DNA from: Candidatus Accumulibacter similis
GTDB taxonomy: Bacteria > Pseudomonadota > Gammaproteobacteria > Burkholderiales > Rhodocyclaceae
Assembly: GCA_013347225.1 (NCBI GenBank)
Contig: CP054595.1
Span: 3,964,415 to 4,028,414 of the forward strand
Direction: 5' to 3'
DNA: 64,000 nucleotides
Of the stretch, positions 27,394 through 36,008 are shown piece by piece. Under the pieces are notes generated by a model. That model saw only the letters and a program-made list of their open reading frames with translations, did no database searches and was not told the DNA's origin. The position numbers and the translations under genes are program-made. Within the stretch, counting starts at the first letter, position 1. Every line of letters begins with the position of its first letter.

Positions 27394-28073
27394 CGTCTCT
27401 CACCAAAAATTGCCGTACCCACCCGCAGCAGGGTCGCGCCCTCTGCAATGGCCGCCTCGAAATCGTGCGACATGCCCATCGACAGGCAATCGAGCGACAA
27501 TCCATCGGCTCGCAAACGCTGACAAAGTTCCCGCAGGCGACGGAATGCGTCGCGCTGCGCGGCGAAATCGTCGCTTGCCGCCGGAATCGCCATCAGGCCA
27601 CGCAGGCGGAGTCCGGGCAGCGCTGCGACCGCCCGCGCCAGCGGCAGCAGGGCGGCCGGCGAAACGCCTCCCTTGCTCGCCTCGGCACTGATGTTGACCT
27701 GCAGGCAGACCGACAGATCAGGCTTCGTCGCCGGCCGTTGGGCGGCGAGCCGCTGGGCAATCCGCAGTTCGTCGACGGAGTGTACCCAGTCGAAGGACTC
27801 TGCCACCAGGCGGGTCTTGTTGGCCTGCAGCGCTCCGATGAAATGCCACTCGATGCCGCAGTCGCGCAATTCATCGATCTTGCCAACCGCTTCCTGCACA
27901 TAGCTCTCGCCGAAGGCTCCCTGGCCGGCGGCAGCCAGTTCGCGCAGCGCCGCCGCCGGCCAACCCTTGCTCACGGCGAGCAGCTGGATGGCAGCCGGGT
28001 CGCGACCGTAAAGGCGCGCGGCGTCGGCGATTCGCGCGCGTACGGCTTGCAGCTTGGCAGGAAGTGTGGTCAT
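27390..28073 (-). CDS. yggS: YggS-family PLP homeostasis protein
   Basis: A 227-residue PLP-binding single-domain TIM barrel that buffers free pyridoxal phosphate and has no known catalytic turnover. The PLP lysine is in LLAVSKGWPAAALRE. GESYVQEAVGKID, WHFIGALQANKT and CLSMGMSHDFEAAI are family marks. The frame is open far upstream but ATG 28073 gives the standard N-terminus. A TATACT box on this strand at 28105-28100 may be its -10. It is divergent from pilT with 69 bases between the starts, the usual yggS/pilT arrangement. Confidence 0.93.
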   Translation of the reverse strand: MTTLPAKLQAVRARIADAARLYGRDPAAIQLLAVSKGWPAAALRELAAAGQGAFGESYVQEAVGKIDELRDCGIEWHFIGALQANKTRLVAESFDWVHSVDELRIAQRLAAQRPATKPDLSVCLQVNISAEASKGGVSPAALLPLARAVAALPGLRLRGLMAIPAASDDFAAQRDAFRRLRELCQRLRADGLSLDCLSMGMSHDFEAAIAEGATLLRVGTAIFGERR

Positions 28074-28142
28074 AATCGGGCGTCGCGCAGGTTGTTGCCA
28101 GTATAACACCGCGCCCTGCCCACCGCCCGAGGACCGAACCGG

Positions 28143-29189
28143 ATGGACATCACCGAACTGCTGGCTTTCAGCGTCAAGAACAAGGCTTCCGACCTCCACC
28201 TCTCGTCCGGTCTGCCGCCGATCATCCGTGTCAACGGCGATGTCCGGCGAATCAACCTGCCGGCGATGGAGCACAAGCTCGTGCACGGCATGGTGTACGA
28301 CATCATGAGCGACGCGCAGCGCAAGCAATACGAGGATACCCGCGAGTGCGACTTCTCGTTCGAAATTCCCAACCTCGCCCGTTTTCGCGTCAACGCCTTC
28401 GTGCACAACCGGGGCGCCGGCGCGGTCTTCCGGACGATTCCGTCGAAGGTCCTGACGCTCGAGGATCTCAACTGCCCACGCATCTTCAAGGATATCTCGG
28501 AGTATCCACGCGGCATCGTCCTCGTCACCGGTCCGACCGGCTCCGGCAAATCGACCACCCTGGCGGCGATGATCAACCACGTCAACGAGAACGCCTACCA
28601 TCACATCCTCACCGTCGAGGATCCGATCGAGTTCGTGCACCAGCCGAAACGATGCCTGATCAACCAGCGCGAGGTCGGCCCGCATACGCTGTCGTTCCAG
28701 AACGCACTGCGATCGGCGCTGCGCGAGGACCCGGACGTCATTCTCGTCGGCGAGATGCGCGACCTCGAAACCATTCGCCTCGCACTGACCGGCGCCGAGA
28801 CCGGTCACCTGGTTTTTGCCACGCTGCATACCTCGAGCGCGGCCAAGACGATCGACCGCATCATTGACGTCTTTCCGGCAGCCGAGAAGGAAATGGTCCG
28901 CTCGATGCTCTCCGAGTCGCTGCGTGCGGTCATCTCGCAGACCCTGATGAAGACCAAGGACGGACAGGGGCGGGTCGCGGCACACGAAATCCTGATCGGC
29001 ACGCCGGCGATCCGCAACCTGATCCGCGAGAACAAGGTGGCGCAGATGTATTCCGCGTTGCAGACGGGGCAGCAGTTCGGCATGCAGACGCTTGACCAGG
29101 CACTGATCGAACTCGTCAGGCGCAACATCGTATCGGCACCCGAGGCGCGACTGAAGGCGGCCAACAAGGATGCCATCCCTGGCGCATAA
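28143..29189 (+). CDS. pilT: type IV pilus retraction ATPase PilT
   Basis: A 348-residue hexameric secretion ATPase that depolymerises pili to power twitching. The N-terminal domain begins MDITELLAFSVKNKASDLHL. Walker A (GPTGSGKSTT) is near residue 130, the Asp box is HILTVEDPIEFVH, Walker B is DPDVILVGEMRD, and the His box is HLVFATLHT. The retraction-linked AIRNLIRENK element is present. pilU follows at 26 bases with RBS AGGAGG. These genes are distant from the pilGHIJ-chpA operon but act in the same machine. Confidence 0.96.
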   Translation: MDITELLAFSVKNKASDLHLSSGLPPIIRVNGDVRRINLPAMEHKLVHGMVYDIMSDAQRKQYEDTRECDFSFEIPNLARFRVNAFVHNRGAGAVFRTIPSKVLTLEDLNCPRIFKDISEYPRGIVLVTGPTGSGKSTTLAAMINHVNENAYHHILTVEDPIEFVHQPKRCLINQREVGPHTLSFQNALRSALREDPDVILVGEMRDLETIRLALTGAETGHLVFATLHTSSAAKTIDRIIDVFPAAEKEMVRSMLSESLRAVISQTLMKTKDGQGRVAAHEILIGTPAIRNLIRENKVAQMYSALQTGQQFGMQTLDQALIELVRRNIVSAPEARLKAANKDAIPGA

Positions 29190-29215
29190 CCAGCCGTTCA
29201 ATCAGGAGGATCCGC

Positions 29216-30355
29216 ATGGAAAACGATCAGGCTTTGAAGTTCATGCACGAACTGCTGCGCCTGATGGTCCAGAAGCATGGCTCCGACCTTTTCATCACCG
29301 CCAACTTTCCGCCGGCGATCAAGGTCGATGGCAAGGTGATCCCGGTGTCGAGCCAGCCGCTGCTGCCGCAGCACTCGGCGGAACTGGCGCGCGCGCTGAT
29401 GAACGACCGTCAGGCATCCGAGTTCGAGGCCACCAAGGAATGCAACTTCGCCATCTCGCCCGCCGGCATCGGTCGCTTTCGCGTCAACGCACTGGTGCAG
29501 CAGGGACGCGTCGCAGTGGTCTGCCGGACGATCAATCTGACCGTACCGACGCTGGACGAACTGGGGCTGCCGCCGGTTCTCAAGGATATCGCGATGACCC
29601 TGCGCGGTCTGGTCGTCTTCGTCGGCGGCACCGGAACCGGCAAGACGACCTCGCTCGCGGCACTGGTCGACCACCGCAACCAGAACAGCCAGGGGCACAT
29701 CATCACCATCGAGGATCCGATCGAGTTCGTGCATGACCACAAGAAATCGATCGTCACCCAGCGCGAGATCGGCGTCGATACAGACAGTTGGGAAGTGGCA
29801 CTCAAGAACACCCTGCGCCAGGCACCGAACGTCATCATGATGGGCGAGATTCGCGATCGGGCGACCATGGACTATGCGATCGCCTTCGCCGAGACCGGCC
29901 ACCTCTGCCTGGCGACCCTGCACGCCAACAGCGCCAACCAGGCCATCGACCGGGTGATCAACTTCTTTCCCGAGGAGCGCCGGCACCAGTTGCTGATGGA
30001 CCTGTCGCTCAACCTGCGTGCCCTGGTCTCACAGCGCCTGCTGCCGAAGAGGGATGGCAAGGGACGTGTGCCAGCGATCGAGATCATGCTCAATTCGCCG
30101 CTCATTTCCGACCTCATCTTCAAGGGTCAGGTACAGGAGATCAAGGACGTCATGAAGCGGTCGCGCGAGCTCGGCATGCAGACCTTCGACCAGGCTCTCT
30201 TCGACCTCTACGAGGCCGGGCTGATCACCTATACGGACGCCCTGCGCAACGCCGACTCGCTCAACGACCTGCGGCTGCAGATCAAGCTGCATGGCAAGGA
30301 GTCGAAGGACCGCGATCTCACCGCCGGGCTGGGTCACCTCGGCATCGTCGAGTGA
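29216..30355 (+). CDS. pilU: PilT-dependent pilus retraction ATPase PilU
   Basis: A 379-residue PilT paralogue. Walker A reads GGTGTGKTTS near residue 138, the Asp box is IITIEDPIEFVHD, Walker B is APNVIMMGEIRD, and the His box is HLCLATLHANSANQ. The longer C-terminus after about 345 distinguishes PilU from PilT. It is co-transcribed with pilT. PilU supports high-force retraction but needs PilT. Confidence 0.94.
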   Translation: MENDQALKFMHELLRLMVQKHGSDLFITANFPPAIKVDGKVIPVSSQPLLPQHSAELARALMNDRQASEFEATKECNFAISPAGIGRFRVNALVQQGRVAVVCRTINLTVPTLDELGLPPVLKDIAMTLRGLVVFVGGTGTGKTTSLAALVDHRNQNSQGHIITIEDPIEFVHDHKKSIVTQREIGVDTDSWEVALKNTLRQAPNVIMMGEIRDRATMDYAIAFAETGHLCLATLHANSANQAIDRVINFFPEERRHQLLMDLSLNLRALVSQRLLPKRDGKGRVPAIEIMLNSPLISDLIFKGQVQEIKDVMKRSRELGMQTFDQALFDLYEAGLITYTDALRNADSLNDLRLQIKLHGKESKDRDLTAGLGHLGIVE

Positions 30356-30386
30356 AGCCCGCGGGCAATGGTGCCTGGAAGATCCC

Positions 30387-31526
30387 TCAGCGGCGATTGC
30401 TGCCGGCGACCATGCGGAACTCGTAAAGCCGGCACTCCAGCGCGCCGTTGAACAAGGGCGTCCTTCGGCTCGGTGTCAACCGCACCATCCTCGGCAGACG
30501 GGTATCGGCGCTGATCAGGCAAATCGTCCAGCCGGCGAACCGACGCTTCAGCGCACTGCCGAGCAAGGGGTAGAAACGTGCCAGTTCATCGTCGTCGGAA
30601 ACCCGCTCGCCGTAGGGCGGGTTGCTGACCATGATGCCGCTCGCAGCCGGCGCCTCGATTTCGAGCAGGTTGCCGGTTGCGAGACGGACCGCCGGCAGCA
30701 GACCGGCACGATCGAGATTGGCGAGGCTTGCGCGTACCGCCACAGGCGAAATGTCGCTGCCGAATATGGCCATCTCGGTCGCCGTGCGCTCCCCGGCCCG
30801 TGCCCGCTCGAGAAGACCCTGCCAGAACTCCGGCTGAAAATGCCGCAGGCGCTGAAAGGCGAATTCGCGCCGCGCGCCCGGCGCCCGGCCGAGCGCCATC
30901 TGTGCCGCCTCGAGAAGGAAGGTGCCACTGCCACACATCGGGTCGAGCAACGGCACACCCGGCTGCCAGCCGCTGAGACGAAGGATGCCGGCGGCAAGGT
31001 TCTCCTTCAGCGGCGCGTCGACGGTCTTCTGCCGGAAGCCGCGCTGATGCAACGGCGCCCCCGAGGTATCGACATAGAGGGTGCATTCGTTGGGGCTGAG
31101 AAAAGCCTGAATCCTGACGTCCGGCTGGCGCGTATCGACGCTCGGCCGACTGCCCGACTCGCGTCGGAATCGGTCGCAGACAGCGTCCTTGATGCGCAGC
31201 GTGACGAACTCGATGCTTTTCAGCGGACTCTTCTGCGCCGTGACATCGACGCGGATCGTCTGCCGCGTCAGGAACCAGCGTGGCCAGGGCGTCTCCAGTG
31301 CCAGACGATAGACGTCGTCTTCGCTGCCGTAGGGCGCCCGTGCCACCCGCCAGAGGATGCGGGTGGCAATCCGCGAGTCGAGATTGGCCCGGTAACAGAC
31401 AGGCCACTCGCCACGGAAATGCACACCGCCAGCGATCGCCGCGAGCTCGCCGGCACCGGCCGCCGCCAGGTCCTCGGCCAGCAGATGTTCCAGGCCGCGT
31501 GGGCAGCTGGCAAAGAATTCTTCCAT
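30387..31526 (-). CDS. THUMP-domain class I SAM-dependent RNA methyltransferase (RlmL N-half type)
   Basis: A 379-residue methyltransferase. An N-terminal THUMP/ferredoxin-like region (about 1-155) precedes a Rossmann methyltransferase with motif I LLDPMCGSGTFLLEAA and motif IV IMVSNPPYGERV, the NPPY typical of base N-methylation. It corresponds to the RlmL half of the E. coli RlmKL fusion, which makes m2G2445 in 23S rRNA; the RlmK half is absent here. The exact target is inferred by family only. hemJ lies 19 bases upstream of it on the same strand. Confidence 0.85.
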   Translation of the reverse strand: MEEFFASCPRGLEHLLAEDLAAAGAGELAAIAGGVHFRGEWPVCYRANLDSRIATRILWRVARAPYGSEDDVYRLALETPWPRWFLTRQTIRVDVTAQKSPLKSIEFVTLRIKDAVCDRFRRESGSRPSVDTRQPDVRIQAFLSPNECTLYVDTSGAPLHQRGFRQKTVDAPLKENLAAGILRLSGWQPGVPLLDPMCGSGTFLLEAAQMALGRAPGARREFAFQRLRHFQPEFWQGLLERARAGERTATEMAIFGSDISPVAVRASLANLDRAGLLPAVRLATGNLLEIEAPAASGIMVSNPPYGERVSDDDELARFYPLLGSALKRRFAGWTICLISADTRLPRMVRLTPSRRTPLFNGALECRLYEFRMVAGSNRR

Positions 31527-31545
31527 TGTCGTTCGCTGCTCCTGG

Positions 31546-31962
31546 CTAGAACGGCTTGAACACTGCGAGATAGGTCACTGCCAGCAACAGCAGCACCGGC
31601 AACTCGTTGAACCAGCGATACCAGACGTGGCCGCGCCGACTGCGCTGTGCCGCGAAGTCGCGCAGCAAACGCCCGCAATAGGCATGATAGGCGACCAGCA
31701 ACAGCACCAGCGCCGTCTTCGCGTGCAGCCAGCCGCCGCCGAAGCCAAAGCCGAACCATAGCCAGAGACCAAGGGCGACGGCAAGTACACCGATCGGCGT
31801 CATGAAGCGATACAGCTTGCCGGCCATCAACAGCAGGCGCTGCCGCTCAGCCTCGCTGCCTGGCGGCACCATCGCCAGGTTCACGAAGATCCGCGGCAGG
31901 TAGAACAGGCCCGCGAACCAGCTCACCACCATCCACAGGTGCAGCACCTTGACCGTCAGCAT
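31546..31962 (-). CDS. hemJ: HemJ-like protoporphyrinogen oxidase (CopD-related membrane protein)
   Basis: A 138-residue protein with about four membrane helices. The N-terminal VKVLHLWMVVSWFAGLFYLP carries the conserved His of HemJ, and GWLHAKTALVLLLVAYHAYCG the conserved Lys and second His region. HemJ oxidises protoporphyrinogen IX in the haem pathway in bacteria lacking HemG or HemY. The start overlaps the upstream epimerase-like gene by 7 bases. Distinction from a CopD-type copper protein rests on the short single-domain length and the motifs. Confidence 0.8.
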   Translation of the reverse strand: MLTVKVLHLWMVVSWFAGLFYLPRIFVNLAMVPPGSEAERQRLLLMAGKLYRFMTPIGVLAVALGLWLWFGFGFGGGWLHAKTALVLLLVAYHAYCGRLLRDFAAQRSRRGHVWYRWFNELPVLLLLAVTYLAVFKPF

Positions 31963-32864
31963 CGGCCGTTCCTTTCTCGCACGGCAGCGGCAACGCCATC
32001 AGCGACCTGCGGATAGCGCAGGCGCCAACGCAGTTCCTCGCGGGCACGCCGGTTGAGCAGACGGCGTGACTCAGTCATGAACGACAGCTGCAGCGGCGAC
32101 AGCAGTTCCTCTGCCTCGCGCCGCGAAACGCGCGGGACTCGCGGCAACTCGAAGTGATCCGCCACGAGGTCGAAATACTCGCCCATCTTGATGCGCGAAT
32201 CGTCGCTCGCGTTGTACGTCCGGTTGCTCCGTCCGTGGCGCAGCGCGGCACGGGCCAGCAGCGCCAGATCCTCGGCATGGATGTGGTTGGTATACACGTC
32301 ATCGGCGTCACACAACGCGGGGCTGCCCTTGCGCAGCCGCTCGATCGGCAGGCGGTCGGCGGCGTAAATGCCGGGCGCCCGCAGGATGCTGACGACGACG
32401 CCGCGCCGGCCAAGCAGGCGCAAGCGCCGCTCGGCGTCGACACGGCGGCCAGCGCGGGCGGTAGCCGGCCGCAGAGGGCGTGTCTCGTCGACCAGTTCGC
32501 CGTCACAGTCGCCGTAAACACCGCTGGTGCTTATATACACGATTCGCTGTGGTAGACTCCTGCCCCGTGCCAGCGCTGCCAGCAGCGAGCGTGTCCGGGG
32601 ATCGCGGCTGTCGCCTGCCGTGCGCTTGCCGTCATGCGTCGGAGGTGGCGCCAGATGCACCACGAGATCGGCCAGACCGGCGAGTCGCCGCAGGCTTTGT
32701 GGCTGATCGAGGTCGGCGAGAAGCGGCCTGGCACCCCTTTCGCGCCAGAAGGCGCACTGCTCGCGCTCGCGTACCAGCGCCAGAACGCGGTAATGGCCGA
32801 GCAGATGGGGCAGCATGCGGCGCGCCACGTCACCGCAACCAACGATCAATAGTCTTCGCACCAC
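31956..32864 (-). CDS. NAD-dependent epimerase/dehydratase (SDR) family protein
   Basis: A 302-residue extended short-chain dehydrogenase-fold protein. The nucleotide-binding motif is LLIVGCGDVARRM, and the catalytic region includes VYISTSGVYGDCDG; the expected Tyr-x3-Lys is not obvious after it (RRVDAERRL), so catalysis may be altered, as in SDR5-type atypical members. The start is GTG at 32864 or 32861. A TAGAAT box on this strand (32873-32868) puts transcription initiation at about the GTG, suggesting a leaderless message. It is upstream of hemJ with a 7-base overlap; its role in that context is unknown. Confidence 0.78.
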   Translation of the reverse strand: MVRRLLIVGCGDVARRMLPHLLGHYRVLALVREREQCAFWRERGARPLLADLDQPQSLRRLAGLADLVVHLAPPPTHDGKRTAGDSRDPRTRSLLAALARGRSLPQRIVYISTSGVYGDCDGELVDETRPLRPATARAGRRVDAERRLRLLGRRGVVVSILRAPGIYAADRLPIERLRKGSPALCDADDVYTNHIHAEDLALLARAALRHGRSNRTYNASDDSRIKMGEYFDLVADHFELPRVPRVSRREAEELLSPLQLSFMTESRRLLNRRAREELRWRLRYPQVADGVAAAVRERNGRC

Positions 32865-32867
32865 ATG

Positions 32868-32873
32868 ATTCTA
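32868..32873 (-). promoter_or_regulatory. -10-like box (TAGAAT) at the epimerase-like gene start
   Basis: Read on the minus strand the sequence is TAGAAT, ending 4 to 7 bases before two in-frame GTG codons (32864, 32861). This spacing would give a leaderless transcript. No good -35 is seen. Confidence 0.4.
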
Positions 32874-32900
32874 CCGGATCGGGACTCTGACGGAGAGACA

Positions 32901-33974
32901 ATGGATCACCAGGTGGTTGTAAAGCCGAGCGGGCATGCCTTCTCCGTCGCCGCGGACGAGAGCATCCTCGCTGCCGCACTCCGGCAGGGATTGAACCTTC
33001 CCTACGGCTGCCGCGATGGCGTCTGCGGCACCTGTCGCGGTCGGATTCTCAGCGGCGAGGTGGCGCATGGCAACGCGTCGACTGCCGTTCTGGGCGAAGC
33101 CGACCGGCTTGCCGGCTTCGCCCTCCTCTGCTGCGCCACCGCGAGAACCGATCTCTGCATCGAGACCCGGGAAGTCAGCTCGCTAGGCGACGTACCCATC
33201 CGTACCCTGCCGGCGCGCGTGCACCGGCTCCTGCGCGCGGCTGCGGACGTGATGATCGTTGAACTGCGATTGCCGAGCAGCGAGCGTCTGCAGTTTCTCG
33301 CCGGCCAGTACGTCGACATCCTGCTCAAGGACGGCAAGCGACGGTCGTTCTCGCTCGCCAATGCTCCGCACGACGACAGCCTGTTGCAGTTGCACGTCCG
33401 GCGCATAGCGGGTGGCCAGTTCACCGAACACGTCTTCAGCAGCATGCGGGAGCGCGACCTGCTGCGCCTGCGCGGTCCGATGGGCAGCTTCTTTCTGCGC
33501 GACGACTCGACGAAGCCGGCGCTGCTGGTCGCCGGTGGCACCGGCTTCGCGCCAATCAAGGCGATCGTCGAGCACGCCCTGGCGCAGCGCAGCACGCGAC
33601 CGATGGACATCTATTGGGGTGCGCGCCAGCAGGCCGACCTCTACCTCCTGCAACTGGCGCAGCAATGGGCGGCGCAGCATCGCTGGATTCGTTTCGTCCC
33701 GGTCCTGTCCGACTCGCCGCCCGCCGACGGCTGGCATGGCCGCACGGGCCTGGTGCACGTGGCGGCGATGCACGACCACCCCGACCTGTCGCGCCACCAG
33801 GCCTATGTCTGCGGCGCACCGGCCATGGTTGCTGCGGCCCGCCGGGACTTTCTTGACCACTGCCGGTTGCCGGCTGACGAGTTCTTCGCCGACTCCTTCG
33901 ATTACGCGCCCGACACGCAGCAGGCGATCGCCACCGGCACTCTGTCGGAGATGAAGGTACCACCGCATGACTGA
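32901..33974 (+). CDS. 2Fe-2S ferredoxin/FAD/NAD(P)H oxidoreductase (CDP-glucoseen-reductase-like)
   Basis: A 357-residue soluble electron-transfer flavoprotein. A plant-type ferredoxin domain at 1-90 has ligands in CRDGVCGTC and a fourth Cys in LLCCATA. A ferredoxin-reductase module follows, with the FAD motif RSFSLAN and the nucleotide motif VAGGTGFAPIKAI, and a C-terminal YVCGAPAMV. This order is shared by CDP-6-deoxy-glucoseen reductases and phenol/methane monooxygenase reductases; no such oxygenase is nearby, so the partner is unknown. ATG 32901 follows GGAGAGA. The last 8 bases overlap the HDOD gene. Confidence 0.85.
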   Translation: MDHQVVVKPSGHAFSVAADESILAAALRQGLNLPYGCRDGVCGTCRGRILSGEVAHGNASTAVLGEADRLAGFALLCCATARTDLCIETREVSSLGDVPIRTLPARVHRLLRAAADVMIVELRLPSSERLQFLAGQYVDILLKDGKRRSFSLANAPHDDSLLQLHVRRIAGGQFTEHVFSSMRERDLLRLRGPMGSFFLRDDSTKPALLVAGGTGFAPIKAIVEHALAQRSTRPMDIYWGARQQADLYLLQLAQQWAAQHRWIRFVPVLSDSPPADGWHGRTGLVHVAAMHDHPDLSRHQAYVCGAPAMVAAARRDFLDHCRLPADEFFADSFDYAPDTQQAIATGTLSEMKVPPHD

Positions 33975-35142
33975 GGTCTACCTGTCGCGCCAGCCACTGG
34001 TCAACCGGCAGAGCCGGATCATCGCCACGCGACTGCTGCTGCACCTCGCCGCCGAAGGTGGCATGCCGGCAGCGGTGATGGCGCTCGACTCGCTCGCCGG
34101 CGTCTGGCCTACCGGCGGCAAACCACTGTTCGTCAGTTGCCCGGCCGCCACGATCGACGCCCGCCTGCTCGACTGGTTGGCACCCGAGAACGCAACGATC
34201 GAGTTGCCGGCGGCCTGCCTGCTCGGCGAGCACGGTCCGGACCTGATCGCCGCGATCCAGACCTGGCAGCCGACGATCTGCCTGCAGTTCGACCCGCAGG
34301 CGACGCAGGCACTGTCGATCGGGCTGCAGTACCGCTTCATCGGCTTCGACGCGCAATCGCTGAGCAACGCCCAGCTCAAGCTCCTCGCTGCACGCACCAA
34401 GAGCTACGGCATGGGCATCGCCTTCCAGGTAACGACGACAGCCGACTTTCGCGCCAGCATGGACGCCGGTGTGACTGCCGCTGCCGGCTGGTTCTTCACC
34501 ACGCCCAGTGGCATCCCGGCCAAGACACTCAGCGCCAGCCAAGCGAACATCATGCGCGTGCTCAACCTGGTGCGCAACAACGCCGAGATCCGGGAGATCG
34601 AGGCAGCGCTGAAGCAGGACGTGGCGATCTCCTACCGGCTGTTGCGCTACATCAATTCGGCCGGCTTCGGTCTGTCCTGCGAGATCCAGTCGTTTCGCCA
34701 CGCGGTGACGATGCTTGGCTACGACAAGCTAAATCGCTGGCTGTCGCTGCTGCTGACCACGGCCAGCAAGGATCCGATGGCACCCGCGCTGATGCACACG
34801 GCGCTTGTCAGAGCGCGCCTGATGGAGCTTCTGGCCGCCGGCCTGGTCGACAAGTCAGAGTACGACAACCTGTTCATCACCGGCGCCTTTTCGCTGCTTG
34901 ACGCGCTGCTGGGTCTCGGCATGGAGAAGATTCTCGACGCCATGCGGCTGCCCGAGCCGATTTCCGACGCGCTGCTCGGCAATGGCGGCCGTTACCGGCC
35001 TTTTCTTGACTTGGCGCTGGCCAGCGAGGCCGGTGACGGACGCGCCATCGCCGAGCAGGCGGCAATGCTCGGGCTGACGGCAGCGCAGTTCAACAGCGCG
35101 CAGTTGCAGGCACTGGCATTTGCCGACGCGATGGAGTTCTGA
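33967..35142 (+). CDS. HDOD-domain protein with degenerate EAL-like N-terminus
   Basis: A 391-residue signalling protein. Residues 1-190 align by pattern with YuxH-type EAL domains (YLSRQPLVNRQSRIIATRLLL) but lack an EAL or equivalent catalytic motif, so c-di-GMP hydrolysis is unlikely. Residues about 195-390 form an HDOD domain (NAEIREIEAALKQD, ISYRLLRYINSAGF, SFRHAVTMLGYDKL). Such proteins usually modulate other signalling enzymes. It overlaps the preceding flavoprotein gene by 8 bases, which suggests co-expression. Confidence 0.82.
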   Translation: MTEVYLSRQPLVNRQSRIIATRLLLHLAAEGGMPAAVMALDSLAGVWPTGGKPLFVSCPAATIDARLLDWLAPENATIELPAACLLGEHGPDLIAAIQTWQPTICLQFDPQATQALSIGLQYRFIGFDAQSLSNAQLKLLAARTKSYGMGIAFQVTTTADFRASMDAGVTAAAGWFFTTPSGIPAKTLSASQANIMRVLNLVRNNAEIREIEAALKQDVAISYRLLRYINSAGFGLSCEIQSFRHAVTMLGYDKLNRWLSLLLTTASKDPMAPALMHTALVRARLMELLAAGLVDKSEYDNLFITGAFSLLDALLGLGMEKILDAMRLPEPISDALLGNGGRYRPFLDLALASEAGDGRAIAEQAAMLGLTAAQFNSAQLQALAFADAMEF

Positions 35143-35279
35143 TCAGCTATCGACTGCTGGCCGCTCCCAGCGCCGCAGACCGCGACCCGGGTGCTACGGC
35201 GACGCGCGCTGGGCTACTCTACAGCTAGCCGATTGCCACTGGAAGCGCCGGCAGTGAACCCGCGGCGACCCACAGCCCG

Positions 35280-35990
35280 TCATTCGCCCAGATACGCCGC
35301 ACGCACCTTCGGGTCAGCCAACAACCGGGGGGACTCGTCCGTCACAGTGATCTCGCCGCTTTCCATGACATAGCCGCGCTGGCTTATTTCCAGCGCCAGC
35401 TTGGCGTTCTGCTCGACGAGGAGGATGGTCATTCCCTCGCTGGCGACGGCACGGATCACCTCGAAGATCTTCTGCACCATGATCGGTGCGAGTCCCATCG
35501 ACGGCTCGTCAAGGAGCAACAGGCGCGGCTTGCTCATCAACGCGCGGCCGATGGCCAGCATCTGCTGTTCACCACCAGAAAGCGTTCCCGCGACCTGCTG
35601 TGCCCTCTCCTTGAGTCGGGGGAAGAGCCCAAGCACATGTTCCAGATCGCGTGCCACCGCCGTCCTGTCGTTGCGGGCGTAGGCGCCCATGTACAGGTTC
35701 TCGAGCGTCGTCATGCGCGGGAAGACCCCCCTGCCCTCCGGCACCAGCGCAATGCCCTCGGTTACCAGGGCATGCGGCGGCACCTGCAGAAGTTCCTTGC
35801 CACGGTAGCGCACGTTGCCACCCGCCGGCTCGAGCAGGCGCGCCAGCGCACGCAGGGTGCTGCTCTTGCCGGCGCCGTTGGCACCGATGAGGGCCACCAT
35901 CTCGCCCTCGCTGACATGAAAGCTGATGCCGCGAACCGCCTGAATGCCGCCGTAGGAAACCCGCAAGCCATTGACGTCGAGCATGTTCAT
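35280..35990 (-). CDS. livF: branched-chain amino acid ABC transporter ATPase LivF
   Basis: A 236-residue ABC ATPase. Walker A is GANGAGKSST, the signature is LSGGEQQML, and Walker B is LLLLDEPSMGLAP; length and C-terminal RAAYLGE fit LivF. It is the last gene of livKHMGF, 18 bases after livG. The 137 bases between it and the convergent HDOD gene show no T-rich terminator. Confidence 0.93.
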   Translation of the reverse strand: MNMLDVNGLRVSYGGIQAVRGISFHVSEGEMVALIGANGAGKSSTLRALARLLEPAGGNVRYRGKELLQVPPHALVTEGIALVPEGRGVFPRMTTLENLYMGAYARNDRTAVARDLEHVLGLFPRLKERAQQVAGTLSGGEQQMLAIGRALMSKPRLLLLDEPSMGLAPIMVQKIFEVIRAVASEGMTILLVEQNAKLALEISQRGYVMESGEITVTDESPRLLADPKVRAAYLGE

Positions 35991-36008
35991 CCGTTTCTTT
36001 CGCGTCGC

